Shown: positions 8,244-18,105 of the stretch, piece by piece
Numbering within the stretch: position 1 is the first letter of the stretch
Layout: every line of letters starts with the position of its first letter
Assembly (NCBI GenBank): GCA_036871055.1
Contig: CP141893.1
Span: forward strand, 620,001-684,000
DNA: 64,000 nucleotides
Origin: Bisbaumannia sp015645095
Lineage (GTDB): Bacteria; Pseudomonadota; Gammaproteobacteria; Pseudomonadales; Halomonadaceae
Direction: 5' to 3'
The notes under the pieces: model-generated
Databases searched by the model: none
Told to the model about the DNA's origin: nothing
Seen by the model: only the letters and a program-made list of their open reading frames with translations
Position numbers and translations under genes: made by a program

Positions 8244-9425
8244 TTAGAGCCCCAGCAGCACCGCCCCCAGCGGGCACACCAGCACCACCACCCAGGGCGG
8301 CAGCCGCCATACCGCCAGCAGCACGAAGCCCAGCAGCGCCAGGGCGAAGGCCGTCGGGCCGATCACCCCGGCGGTGAACACCGGCTGGTAGAGGGCCGCC
8401 CCCAGCAGGCCCACCACGGCGGCGTTGGTGCCGCGCAGGGCCGCCTGCATGGTCGGGCGGGCGCGCAGCTCGCCCCAGTAGGGCAGCGCCGCCAGCAGCA
8501 ACAGCATCCCCGGCACGAAGAGCGCCACCAGGGCCAGCAGGGCGGTCGCGACGCCGCCCCCCTGGGTCACCATGCCCAGGTAGGCGGCGAAGGTGAACAG
8601 CGGGCCGGGCACCGCCTGGGCGGCGCCATAGCCGGCCAGGAAGTCGTCGGCGCTGACCCGGCCGGCCTGCACCATCTCCGCCTCCAGCAGCGGCAAGACC
8701 ACATGGCCGCCGCCGAACACCAGGGCCCCGGCCCGGTAGAAGGCGTCCACCAGCCCCAGGGCCGAGGCGCCCAGCCAGACCAGCAGTGGCAGGCCCAGCA
8801 GCAGGGCGACGAAGAGCCCCAGGCAGCGGCGGGCGGTGCGCCGCGAGAGGGGCAGGGCCAGCGCCTCGCCGGCGCCGCCCTGACCGTCGCGACATAGCCA
8901 CAGCCCCGCCAGGCCGCCCAGCAGGATGGCCCCCACCTGACCGCCGGCGCCGCCCACCAGGGCCACCACCAGTACCGCCGCCACCGCGATGCCGGCCCGG
9001 GGCCGGTCGGGGCAGAGGGTCTGGGCCATGCCCCAGACCGCATGGGCGACGATGGCCACGGCGACGATCTTCAGGCCCTGGATCAGGCTCGCGGCCAGGG
9101 GGCCGTCGAAGGCCGCCGCGCCCAGGGCGAAGGCCATCAGCAGCAGCGCCGAAGGCAGGGTAAAGGCGGCCCAGGCGGCGAGGGCCCCCCAGGGGCCGGC
9201 CCGCAGCAGGCCCAGGGCGAAGCCCACCTGGCTGCTGGCCGGCCCGGGCAGGAACTGGCAGAGCGCGACCAGGTCGGCGTAGGCACGCTCGTCGAGCCAG
9301 CGGCGCCGGGCGACGAACTCGTTGCGAAAGTAACCGAGGTGGGCGATGGGGCCACCGAAGGAGGTCAATCCCAGGGCCAGGAAGGCGCGAAACACCTCCC
9401 CGACCCCTCCCTTGGGTTCTGGCAT
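8244..9425 (-). CDS. chrA: Chromate efflux transporter
   Basis: A 393-residue membrane protein of the CHR superfamily in its long, duplicated form. The N-terminal half shows GLTSFGGPIAHLGYFRNEF and CQFLPGPASSQ; the C-terminal half shows the related FGGGHVVLPLLEAEMV and AQAVPGPLFTF. Such proteins export chromate by proton antiport; some members do other anion work. About ten to twelve hydrophobic helices are visible. No chrB or other resistance gene is adjacent, so the physiological substrate is not certain. Confidence 0.9.
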   Translation of the reverse strand: MPEPKGGVGEVFRAFLALGLTSFGGPIAHLGYFRNEFVARRRWLDERAYADLVALCQFLPGPASSQVGFALGLLRAGPWGALAAWAAFTLPSALLLMAFALGAAAFDGPLAASLIQGLKIVAVAIVAHAVWGMAQTLCPDRPRAGIAVAAVLVVALVGGAGGQVGAILLGGLAGLWLCRDGQGGAGEALALPLSRRTARRCLGLFVALLLGLPLLVWLGASALGLVDAFYRAGALVFGGGHVVLPLLEAEMVQAGRVSADDFLAGYGAAQAVPGPLFTFAAYLGMVTQGGGVATALLALVALFVPGMLLLLAALPYWGELRARPTMQAALRGTNAAVVGLLGAALYQPVFTAGVIGPTAFALALLGFVLLAVWRLPPWVVVLVCPLGAVLLGL

Positions 9426-9541
9426 GACGCAGACTCCTGCTGCCGTGAAATCGGCCCCGCAGTCTAGCCCGTCCCGGGACCGCGCCCCACCCCTGTCACG
9501 GAAGTTTCATCTCGGTCTGGCCGGGATCAGCCCAGCGGCAC

Positions 9542-10978
<1,437 letters not shown>

Positions 10979-11112
10979 CTTCGACTCTCGGCAAGGTCAG
11001 GGGGTTGAATGGCGCTCACGCTACCGAGTCGCCCGGTCGCTGACCAATGCCGTTGTCTTGGGCGTCATGCCGTCCCGGAATCATGTCGACCGGGCATGGG
11101 GCATGCCGCCGC

Positions 11113-12282
11113 TCAACGCCCCCGGGCGAGGCGCCAGAGCAGGGCCACGCCCAGCAGCAAGAGCCCCATCAGTGCCGCCAGCAGCCAGGGGAAGGCCTGG
11201 GCGCCGGCGCTGTCCAGCAGGGGGCCGGTCAGCGAGGGTACCAGCATGGCGCCCAGGCCGCTGGCCAGGAACACCAGGCCGGTGCGCTTGCCGCTCATGC
11301 TCATCAGCCGGTTGCACAGGCTGAACAGGGTGGGAAAGATCGCCGAGGCGGCCAGGCCATAGCCCAGGGCGATCAGCCACAGGGGCAGCCAGGGCATGGC
11401 CAGGGCGCTGGCCAGGCCCAGTCCCAGGCAGCCCAGCAGCAGCCACCAGGGCGAGATCAGGCGCAGCAGCGGGATCGCCAGCAGGCGTCCCGCCGACAGC
11501 GCCAGCCAGAATAGGGTGACCAGCAGGGCGGCGCCCTCCCCGGGCTCGCCCTGGAGGACCGCATAGGCGGTAATCCAGCCGGCGAAGGTGATCTCGGCGC
11601 CCACATAGAGGGAAAACAGCAGCATCAGGGTGCCCAGCAGGCGCGTATCGCCGCGGCCTGGCGAGGGCGTCGCCCGCTCCCCGCCCGCCGCGTCGCTCCT
11701 GTCGGCCTCGGGAGGGCGCGGGCCGGGATCGCGGCGCAGCCAGAACAGCAGGCTCAGGCCATAGAGCCCCACCAGCCAGAAGGCCCACTGGAACTGGCCG
11801 GTCCAGTGAATGGCCGCCACCACCGCCAGGGGGGCGAGCATATTGCCCAGGGCGAAACAGAAGTGCAGGGCGCTGATGTAGGGGCCCGCCGCCTGGCGGT
11901 GGGTCCATAGCAGCAGGGTATTGCTGCCGGCGTTGATCGACACTTCGGCGAAGCCCATCACGAAGATCACCCCGATCAGCAGGCCCAGGGAGGGGCTCAG
12001 GGGGGCCAGGCCCAGCCCCAGGGCCATGATCACCACCATGGCCATCAGCACCGGGTGGCCGGGCAGGCGATCCACCAGCACGCCGACGCTCACCGAGCCG
12101 AGCATGTTGCCCAGGGCGCGGGCGGTGAACAGCAGGGCGATCTGGCTCATGCTGGCGCCGGTCATCTCGGCCAGGTGTGGCAGGGCGGGGCCCAGCAGGC
12201 CGCCGGTCAGGCCGATGGCGACGAAGGCCAGGAAGTAGGTGAGAGTGACGCGGCGGTGGTAGGCGGACTGGAATAGCGGCAT
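11113..12282 (-). CDS. MFS transporter, substrate unknown
   Basis: A 389-residue carrier with about twelve transmembrane segments and the usual cytoplasmic loop after helix 6 (about 190-215, rich in Pro, Arg and Asp). The loop 2-3 motif reads GVLVDRLPGHPVLM, the normal MFS motif A region. Overall it resembles FucP/sugar-type and drug-type MFS members, but no substrate can be read. ATG at 12282 (MPLFQSAYHRR) follows AGGGAAGG; an ATG 18 bases upstream has no ribosome site. It is divergent from the CorA-type gene. Confidence 0.8.
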   Translation of the reverse strand: MPLFQSAYHRRVTLTYFLAFVAIGLTGGLLGPALPHLAEMTGASMSQIALLFTARALGNMLGSVSVGVLVDRLPGHPVLMAMVVIMALGLGLAPLSPSLGLLIGVIFVMGFAEVSINAGSNTLLLWTHRQAAGPYISALHFCFALGNMLAPLAVVAAIHWTGQFQWAFWLVGLYGLSLLFWLRRDPGPRPPEADRSDAAGGERATPSPGRGDTRLLGTLMLLFSLYVGAEITFAGWITAYAVLQGEPGEGAALLVTLFWLALSAGRLLAIPLLRLISPWWLLLGCLGLGLASALAMPWLPLWLIALGYGLAASAIFPTLFSLCNRLMSMSGKRTGLVFLASGLGAMLVPSLTGPLLDSAGAQAFPWLLAALMGLLLLGVALLWRLARGR

Positions 12283-12436
12283 GGACCTTCCCTGAGACAT
12301 ACGCGAGGCAAAGCGCCCCATGCTGCCGCAAGCCCGGGGAAAAGTCCTCCGCCCCCCGGCAAAAACTCGCGGCGGAGGGTGCAAGGCGCAGCGGCATCGC
12401 CTATCGTCGGGACAACGCTCAGCGCAGGGAGGCCCC

Positions 12437-13408
12437 ATGATTCGAGGCATGTTGATTACCGGTGAGGGAGAGGCGGTCCGCGGCGGCGAAGCATTGATCG
12501 ACCGCTGGCGGGAGGATCCCGACAGTCGGCTGTGGCTCGACCTGGAGGGGGAGGCGCCGGCTCGGGAGCGGGCCCTGCTGGAGGCTTTCGGCTGCCACCC
12601 CATGGCCATCGACGATGCCCACCGCGAACGCCACCCACCCAAGGTCGAGGAGTTCGAGACCCATGCCCTGATCCTCTACCGGGGGATCGCCTCCTTCGAT
12701 GCCGAGCTCAATTTCGTGCCCCAACAGGTGGCCTACTTCATCGGCGAGCGCTACCTGATCAGCCTGCACCCGGGCACCGCCCACAGCATCGAGGGGTTGC
12801 TCGATAACGGCGAGGGCGAGCGCCTGCTGGGGCACTCCCCGGAGTTCGTGGCCCTCAAGGCGATGTATCTTTCGGCGGGCTTCTACCTGGATAGCCTGCT
12901 GGAGTTCGAGGAGGTGCTCAGCGACCTGGAGGATAGCCTGCTGGAAGGGGGCAGCGATGCCTTGATGCGCCGCATCGTGGCCTACAAGTCACGGCTGGTG
13001 AAGATGCGTCGGGTCTTCAACTACCACGTCGGCATTACCCAGGAGCTCACCGCCTACGACTACAGCCACCTGCCCCGGGAGGCGGACGAGACCCTGCATG
13101 CCATCAAGGATGTCCACGAGCGCTTCGAGCGCCTCTACAGCCTGAGCCAGATGTACTACGACATCTGTGGCGACCTGGTGGATGGCTACCTCTCGCTCTC
13201 TTCCCACCGCCTCAACAACACCATGCGCATCCTGACGGTGATCACCGCCATCTTCGTGCCGCTGACCTTCCTGGCCGGGGTCTACGGCATGAACTTCGAG
13301 CATATGCCGGAGCTGGCCTACCGCCATGCCTACTTCGTGGTCTTGGGGGTCATGGCGACCATCGGCCTGGGGCTGCTGTGGCTGTTTCGGCGCTGGCGCT
13401 GGATATAA
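12437..13408 (+). CDS. CorA/ZntB-family divalent cation transporter
   Basis: A 323-residue protein with a large N-terminal cytoplasmic domain, a long helix region (about 150-260) and two C-terminal transmembrane helices. The selectivity motif GMN is at 284-286 in YGMNFEHMPE. The N-terminus (WLDLEGEAPARERALLEAFG, then HPMAIDDAHRERHPPKVEEF) is typical of CorA. In this family MPEL after GMN is standard. Ions may be Mg2+, Co2+, Ni2+ or Zn2+; sequence alone does not settle this. GGGAGG precedes ATG 12437. Confidence 0.9.
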   Translation: MIRGMLITGEGEAVRGGEALIDRWREDPDSRLWLDLEGEAPARERALLEAFGCHPMAIDDAHRERHPPKVEEFETHALILYRGIASFDAELNFVPQQVAYFIGERYLISLHPGTAHSIEGLLDNGEGERLLGHSPEFVALKAMYLSAGFYLDSLLEFEEVLSDLEDSLLEGGSDALMRRIVAYKSRLVKMRRVFNYHVGITQELTAYDYSHLPREADETLHAIKDVHERFERLYSLSQMYYDICGDLVDGYLSLSSHRLNNTMRILTVITAIFVPLTFLAGVYGMNFEHMPELAYRHAYFVVLGVMATIGLGLLWLFRRWRWI

Positions 13409-13473
13409 CGGCGCCGGGAACGCTGGCGCACTATGCTGGGGGAGCGACCCTGTACAGCCAAGGGAGGTCTGTC

Positions 13474-13917
13474 ATGTCGATCACAACCCTGTCCCGAGGG
13501 GCGCTGCTCGGCGCCCTGTTACTGCCCGCCGCGGCCCTGGCCGCCGAGGGCCACGACCTGGTCTTCCAGGGCGACGCCAGTTTCCAGGGGCCCCATGGCG
13601 GCCAGGCCATCGCCGTGGCCCTGGTGGAGGCCGAGAGCGGCGAAGTGGTGGCGCGCCAGGAGGGCAGCGTCGCCGGCGAGGGCGAGATGGCCTTCGCCTT
13701 CGAGTTCCCCGGTGCCCTGATGGCCGGAACCGCCTATGAGGTCCACTACTGGATCGACTCCAACTTCGGTGGTGGCAGCGAGGGTGTCTGCGATGCCATG
13801 AGCCATGATCACCAGTGGCGGGTGGCCCTGGACGCGGTGGAAGATGACCTGACCCATACCGAGGATCATGCCCCCGGGCGCATGGACGAGGTGTGCGGGA
13901 CCTTTATGCCGGAGTGA
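13474..13917 (+). CDS. Exported protein of unknown function
   Basis: The 147-residue product starts with a clear signal peptide (MSITTLSRGALLGALLLPAA, cleavage probably after ALA at residue 23). The mature part is acidic and looks like a beta-sandwich: alternating strands, a paired Cys (about 110 and 141), and His-rich segments SHDHQW and HTEDHAPG that could bind metal. No family was recognised. AGGGAGG lies seven bases before ATG 13474. It sits 65 bp after the CorA gene and may be co-transcribed; a link to cation handling would be inference from this and the histidines. Confidence 0.7.
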   Translation: MSITTLSRGALLGALLLPAAALAAEGHDLVFQGDASFQGPHGGQAIAVALVEAESGEVVARQEGSVAGEGEMAFAFEFPGALMAGTAYEVHYWIDSNFGGGSEGVCDAMSHDHQWRVALDAVEDDLTHTEDHAPGRMDEVCGTFMPE

Positions 13918-13934
13918 TGCCGGGAGGCAGGAGG

Positions 13935-13960
13935 CGGCCCCGGGCCCTGGCCCGGGGCCG
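13935..13960. terminator. GC-rich bidirectional hairpin
   Basis: A perfect 12-bp inverted repeat (CGGCCCCGGGCC, 2-nt loop) lies in the 50-bp gap between two convergent genes. It has no U-run, but its position and stability fit a shared transcription end. Confidence 0.55.
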
Positions 13961-13967
13961 AGTCGTG

Positions 13968-14399
13968 TCAGGGGGCAAGGTCGAAGAGGGCACGGCCGTT
14001 CTGGGGATCGAAGGGCGCCGAATGGTGCTCGTGCACCAGCTTCCAGTGGCCCTCGATGCGCCTCAATCCGGCGCTCATGCGCAGCCAGCCGGCGTCCGCT
14101 TCATTGCCGCCGCAGCGTACCAGGGCGTGACAGAAGGCGAGATTACCCTCGGCATAGATGATCTCCTCGTGCAGCTCGAAGGTCATCGCTCCCGGGCACT
14201 GGGCCAGGCAGGCTTCCCAGTGCTGGCGGTAGGCTTCCCGTCCCTTGAACTGCAGCTGGGCGATGGCATCGAAGGCGACGATCTCGGCGGCGTAATGGGC
14301 GGTAATGGCATCGATGTCCTTGGCGCGTACCGCTGCCGCCCAGTCGTCCAGCAACTCCATGACCGCGGCTTCGGCGGACAGGCCGGTATGTGTGTTCAT
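13968..14399 (-). CDS. NTF2/SnoaL-like protein (YybH type)
   Basis: A 143-residue single-domain protein with the cone-shaped NTF2-like pattern: an N-terminal helix (AVMELLDDWAAAVRAKDIDAITAHYA), a middle strand block, and the ending HWKLVHEHHSAPFD that is typical of the YybH/DUF4440 group. Members include isomerases, dehydratases and binding proteins, so no reaction is assigned. GAGGAGAGTCCCC precedes the ATG. It is divergent from the NnrU gene. Confidence 0.75.
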   Translation of the reverse strand: MNTHTGLSAEAAVMELLDDWAAAVRAKDIDAITAHYAAEIVAFDAIAQLQFKGREAYRQHWEACLAQCPGAMTFELHEEIIYAEGNLAFCHALVRCGGNEADAGWLRMSAGLRRIEGHWKLVHEHHSAPFDPQNGRALFDLAP

Positions 14400-14582
14400 G
14401 GGGACTCTCCTCGGGATGATGGATTCCTAGTGTGGCACTCGTGTATCGAGCCCGGGGCCATCAGATCGACATCGGGCCGTCATCCCGCGGCAGGCGGTAA
14501 CGGCGGGGCGGGCGTCGTGGCGAGGGATCTGGCATGCTGGGGCACCGGACGGGTCAGGACACAGGGCCCGCCGTCGACACGT

Positions 14583-14614
14583 CGTGCGACACTTCGTGCG
14601 ACACTTCGTGCGAC
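14583..14614. repeat. Short 12-bp tandem repeat
   Basis: The unit CGTGCGACACTT occurs two full times and a third time for eight bases, ending 30 bp before the nnrU-family start codon, in its leader or promoter. It could be a set of protein-binding sites or slippage-prone sequence. Confidence 0.6.
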
Positions 14615-14644
14615 CCTATCGTGACCTGGCAAGGAGCTCCCCCC

Positions 14645-15229
14645 ATGACCGTGATGATTCTCGGCCTCGTGATTTTCCTCGGCATGCATTCCGTGCGCAT
14701 CGTCGCCGACGATTGGCGACGCGACCAGATCGCCCGCCTCGGTGAGTGGTCCTGGAAGGGGGTCTATTCGTTGGTCTCGGTGGTGGGCCTGGCGCTGGCC
14801 ATCTGGGGGTTCGGCCAGATGCGCCTCGATCCGACCTTCGTCTGGTTCCCGCCCATGGGGCTGCGCCATGGGGTGGCACTGCTGATGCTTCCCGCCTTTA
14901 TCCTGCTGGTGGCGGCCTATGTGCCGGGCAATGCCATCCGTGCCCGGCTCGGCCACCCCATGCTGCTGGCGGTGAAGCTGTGGGCCTTCGCCCACCTGCT
15001 GGCCAACGGGCGCCTGGGGGATATCGTCTTCTTCGGCGCCTTCCTGGCCTGGGCCATCGTCGCCTTCGCCGCGGCCCGACGCCGTGACCGGGCCGCCGGC
15101 CTGGTGGCACCGGCCGGGCGGTGGCCGGCGACCCTGGCGACCCTGGTGATCGGCCTGGTCGCCTATTGGCTCTTCGCCATGCACCTGCACGTCTGGGTCA
15201 CCGGCGTGCCGGCCATCGCCATGGGCTAA
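14645..15229 (+). CDS. NnrU family membrane protein
   Basis: A 194-residue membrane protein with about six helices that matches the NnrU family: the opening LGLVIFLGMHSVRIV with an intramembrane His, and the segment HPMLLAVKLWAFAHLLANG. NnrU was first linked to nitrite and nitric oxide reduction in denitrifiers and is related to isoprenoid/heme-binding membrane proteins; no denitrification gene is nearby, so the role here is open. AAGGAG precedes ATG 14645. Its stop overlaps that of the convergent DUF1289 gene. Confidence 0.85.
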   Translation: MTVMILGLVIFLGMHSVRIVADDWRRDQIARLGEWSWKGVYSLVSVVGLALAIWGFGQMRLDPTFVWFPPMGLRHGVALLMLPAFILLVAAYVPGNAIRARLGHPMLLAVKLWAFAHLLANGRLGDIVFFGAFLAWAIVAFAAARRRDRAAGLVAPAGRWPATLATLVIGLVAYWLFAMHLHVWVTGVPAIAMG

Positions 15230-15414
15230 TCGGTAGCGTCCCGGGCCCCGGCTTCCAGGCGTCGCCAGACCGCCGCCTTTTCGGCCTCCGTCATGCCGCC
15301 CCAGCGGACGATCTCGTCGAGGGTGCGGCGGCAGCCGCGGCAGCACTGGGTCGCCTCGTCGAGTTGGCAGGCCCGAATGCAGGGGGAAACGGGGCGCGTG
15401 GCCGTCGGGGTCAT
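15226..15414 (-). CDS. DUF1289 small cysteine-rich protein
   Basis: A 62-residue protein with the DUF1289 pattern SPCIRACQLDEATQCCRGCRRTLDEIVRW. Its five cysteines suggest an Fe-S or zinc site. Family members are often encoded near translation or redox genes and have no firm function. It overlaps the downstream end of arfB by 4 bp (ATGA type), so it is translated with arfB. Confidence 0.85.
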   Translation of the reverse strand: MTPTATRPVSPCIRACQLDEATQCCRGCRRTLDEIVRWGGMTEAEKAAVWRRLEAGARDATD

Positions 15415-15824
15415 AGCTTGACCTTGCCGCGCAGCGCCTTGGTCTTGCCCTTCTGGGTCTTCTTGTCGACCCGGCGACGCTGGGACCCCTTGGTGGGGCG
15501 GGTGGCCTTGCGGCTCTTCTGGGTCTTCACCGCCTCGAGAATCAGCGCCCGGAGGCGGCGCAGGGCGTCTTCCTTGTTGAGCTCCAGGGTGCGATGGCTC
15601 TGGGCCTTGATGACGATCACCCCCTCCTTGCTGATGCGCTGGTCGGAGAGCGCCATCAGCCGCTCCTTGTAGAAGGGCGGCAGGCTGGAGCGGGGGATAT
15701 CGAAGCGCAGGTGCACCGCCGAGGCCACCTTGTTGACGTTCTGGCCACCGGCGCCCTGGGCGCGGATCTGGGTGATCTCGATCTCCCAGTCGGCCAGGGA
15801 GACGTTATTGGAGAGTCGCAGCAT
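15411..15824 (-). CDS. arfB: Peptidyl-tRNA hydrolase ArfB (YaeJ), ribosome rescue
   Basis: A 137-residue release-factor-like protein that frees ribosomes stalled at mRNA ends by hydrolysing peptidyl-tRNA. The catalytic GGQ is at residues 26-28 (QGAGGQNVNKV). The lysine- and arginine-rich C-terminal tail (about 98-137) is the part that enters the empty mRNA channel. Length matches E. coli ArfB (140). It starts a group of leftward genes with DUF1289 and follows a DUF3820 gene 7 bp upstream. Confidence 0.95.
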   Translation of the reverse strand: MLRLSNNVSLADWEIEITQIRAQGAGGQNVNKVASAVHLRFDIPRSSLPPFYKERLMALSDQRISKEGVIVIKAQSHRTLELNKEDALRRLRALILEAVKTQKSRKATRPTKGSQRRRVDKKTQKGKTKALRGKVKL

Positions 15825-15831
15825 GTTCGCC

Positions 15832-16047
15832 TCAGTGCCCCCGGCGCAGGGGCGCCAGCAGGTCGTTCAGGCCGTTGTGATCGATCTCGTGCATCAGCTG
15901 CAACAGGCGCCCCAGCTCGCTCTTGGGGAAGCCCTCCCGGGCGAACCAGGCCAGGTAGGGGCCGGGCAGGTCGGCGATCACCCGTCCGGCATACTTGCCG
16001 AAGGGCATCTTCAGGGTGACCAGCCGCTCCAGGTCTTGCGGATTCAC
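15832..16047 (-). CDS. DUF3820 family protein
   Basis: A 71-residue protein with the DUF3820 core MPFGKYAGRVIADLPGPYLAWFAREGFP, widespread in gammaproteobacteria and sometimes annotated as a quorum-sensing-regulated factor. The fold resembles a small nucleic-acid-related domain, but no activity is proven. It sits 7 bp before arfB on the same strand and likely shares its mRNA. Confidence 0.88.
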   Translation of the reverse strand: MNPQDLERLVTLKMPFGKYAGRVIADLPGPYLAWFAREGFPKSELGRLLQLMHEIDHNGLNDLLAPLRRGH

Positions 16048-16124
16048 GGCAGACTCCTCTCGAGGATGGGCGGCCTACTCTACGGCTTCCCGGCGAGTTC
16101 GGCCAGGGCGCCATCCGGCAGCCA

Positions 16125-16892
16125 CTAGCCGTTTCTGAGTAGCTGACGCTCGAGGGCGTCGAGGAACTCCTGGATGCGCAGGGCGTTGGTGCCCAGGTCG
16201 CTGCGCCCCAGTCGCGAGGCGGAGCGCATGTCCACGCGCACGCCCGCATCGCTCTCGGTGAGGCGCAGCACCACATCGTCCTTGAAGCCGAACCAGGTGG
16301 TGGACGCGGTGGCCTCCAGGGTGGTGTCGTCGACCCGGGCGATCTCCCAGCCCCGCTCGCGCATCATGGTCTCGGCGGTCAGCAGGATCCGCGGCTTGGG
16401 GGCATCCACTATCCGCGGGGCCAGGTCGGGATAGGCCCGGCGCTGCTGGGCGGCGAAGGCGCGGGGATAGCCGACGGCATTGGGGGCCGCTTCGCGGGGC
16501 GCCACCAGGGCGATAAAGGCCGGTGGGTCGTCCAGGTCGGTGGTGATATCGTGGATCGGCGGTACCGCCTGAGCGCGTTGCAGGTGCTGCAGTGGTACCA
16601 CCAGCAGGGTGGCCACCATCACCAGTACCAGGCCGCCGATCAGGGCGGGACGCGGGCGTCGATACCAGGCCGCCACGCACAAGGCCAGCACCGCCGTTCC
16701 CGCGGCGGCGATCGCCACATAGGCGCCCTGGCGCAGCAGGCCGAGGGCCTGGCCCAGGTCGAGGAGGTCGAGGCGATAGGCCGGCCCCGCGCCGCCCATC
16801 AACAGCGCGGCCAGGCCCAGCAGCAGCACACTCAGCGCTGCCAGGCCGGCCGGCCAGCGGCCGCCCCGGGCATAGGGCTCGAGAATCACCAT
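16125..16892 (-). CDS. DUF1499 membrane protein
   Basis: A 255-residue protein with three N-terminal hydrophobic helices (about 13-35, 55-75 and 82-100) and a C-terminal DUF1499 domain from about 110 (PPIHDITTDLDDPPAF, then YPDLAPRIVDAPKPRI and RSASRLGRSDLGTNALRIQEFLDAL). DUF1499 domains occur in membrane-anchored and exported proteins of unknown role. GGAGG at six bases supports ATG 16892. Confidence 0.88.
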   Translation of the reverse strand: MVILEPYARGGRWPAGLAALSVLLLGLAALLMGGAGPAYRLDLLDLGQALGLLRQGAYVAIAAAGTAVLALCVAAWYRRPRPALIGGLVLVMVATLLVVPLQHLQRAQAVPPIHDITTDLDDPPAFIALVAPREAAPNAVGYPRAFAAQQRRAYPDLAPRIVDAPKPRILLTAETMMRERGWEIARVDDTTLEATASTTWFGFKDDVVLRLTESDAGVRVDMRSASRLGRSDLGTNALRIQEFLDALERQLLRNG

Positions 16893-16918
16893 CTCATGCC
16901 TCCGTGCGTGAGAAAGTC

Positions 16919-17044
16919 TCAGGTTACCAAGGCCAGATTACGCCCTTCCGCCTTGGCGCGATAGAGGGCCTTGTCGGCGCGCTCGAGGCACACCTCCCAC
17001 TCCTGGCGATACTCCTGCTCGGCTTCGCCGCCGATGGGGCAGCG
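16919..17044 (-). pseudogene. C-terminal remnant of a GGDEF diguanylate cyclase
   Basis: An open frame ending at TGA 16919-16921 encodes only the last 40 or so residues of a GGDEF domain, including the hallmark ADKALYRAKAEGRN. The catalytic GGDEF half is absent; upstream the sequence loses similarity and reaches a stop near 17102. There is no start codon or ribosome site. It lies directly after the stop of the EAL gene on the same strand, so a deletion has removed most of a neighbouring cyclase gene. Confidence 0.75.
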
Positions 17045-17081
17045 CGAATGATGCGGGGCAGGTTGTCCTGGGGAGACAGTG

Positions 17082-17885
17082 TCAGCGGCATGCCGAGACT
17101 CCTCTCAAGCGAGGCGGGGCGAAGCCTGCCTCCAGCCGTGCTTCCAGGCCATCGGCCAGGGCATCCAGGGCGGGGCGCGCGAAATGGTAGCCCTGCTGCA
17201 GGGCGATGCCCGCCTCGAACAGCCAGCAGGCCTCTCCGGCCTCTTCCACGCCCTCGGCGATCAGGGTCAAGTCCAGTTCCCGGGCCAGGGACACCAGGGC
17301 ACGAATCAGGGTCTGGCGACGCGGATCCCGGTGGCAGCCCATGATCAACTGGCGGTCGAGCTTGAGCTTGTCCGGGTACAGCTCGGTCAGCAGGTCCAGA
17401 TTGGCATGGCCGGTGCCGAAGTCGTCCAGGGCGACTCGGAAGCCCATGCGGCGATAGGCATCGATGATGCCGCGTACATGGGGGCGGTCCTGGATGCGCT
17501 CCGACTCGACGATCTCGAAGATCAACCGCTCCTTGGGCCAGCCGACCCGTTCGGAGACCGCCAGGGTCGCCTGGATGCAGGCCTCCGGCTCATAGACGGC
17601 ATTGGGCAGGAAGTTGATCGACAGGGACTCCCGCATGCCCAGGCGGCTGGCCTGCTCGATCGCCTTGACCCGGCAGGCCTGGTCGAAGCGGTAGAGCAGG
17701 TCGTCGGTGACCTGGGCCAGTACCTGGCCCGCCGGCTCTCCCCGGGGGCCGCGCACCAGGGCCTCGTAGGCATGGATGCATCGCCGCTGCAGGTCGACGA
17801 TGGGCTGAAAGGCCATGGTGAAGTCGAAGGGAAGGGCCCCTTCGCAGCGCTTACATCGGCCATTGAATCGTGCGCAGTGTCCCAT
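17082..17885 (-). CDS. EAL-domain c-di-GMP phosphodiesterase
   Basis: A 267-residue stand-alone EAL protein that would hydrolyse cyclic di-GMP to pGpG. The key residues look intact: YEALVRG, NFLPNAVY, FEIVESE, LDDFGTGHANLDLL, KLDRQLI, EGVEE and QGYHFARP. The N-terminus carries a short cysteine pattern (CARFNGRCKRC) that may bind metal. No GGDEF, PAS or membrane segment is attached. An AT-rich stretch at 17940-18010 upstream probably holds its promoter. Confidence 0.88.
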   Translation of the reverse strand: MGHCARFNGRCKRCEGALPFDFTMAFQPIVDLQRRCIHAYEALVRGPRGEPAGQVLAQVTDDLLYRFDQACRVKAIEQASRLGMRESLSINFLPNAVYEPEACIQATLAVSERVGWPKERLIFEIVESERIQDRPHVRGIIDAYRRMGFRVALDDFGTGHANLDLLTELYPDKLKLDRQLIMGCHRDPRRQTLIRALVSLARELDLTLIAEGVEEAGEACWLFEAGIALQQGYHFARPALDALADGLEARLEAGFAPPRLRGVSACR

Positions 17886-17944
17886 GGATGCCTCCTCGAT
17901 ATGCCCAGGGGTGTCGCATCCGGGCAGCGGAGACCCAACGGCTG

Positions 17945-18010
17945 GATGCTCTAATATGTGTTTCCAATGTTAGCTGTGTATCATATTTGTACAAGTATTA
18001 TTTGCCATAA
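17945..18010 (-). promoter_or_regulatory. AT-rich promoter region of the EAL gene
   Basis: Read on the minus strand, TTGTAC is followed after 16 bases by TAACAT, a plausible sigma-70 pair. The -35 lies in the 8-bp palindrome TTGTACAA. The same stretch could also serve the rightward gene at 18106. Confidence 0.4.
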
Positions 18011-18105
18011 CGCGCTAATGGTCTCCCGTCACAGCGCATACCGCGGGCGTTATCGGCAGACGGGCTGATACCCTGGGCGCTGAATTTCCACCGCACGAGA
18101 ATGCC

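Noticed and set aside
14583..14614. CRISPR-like repeat
   Set aside because: The units are 12 bp, directly adjacent and without spacers, and no cas gene is nearby.
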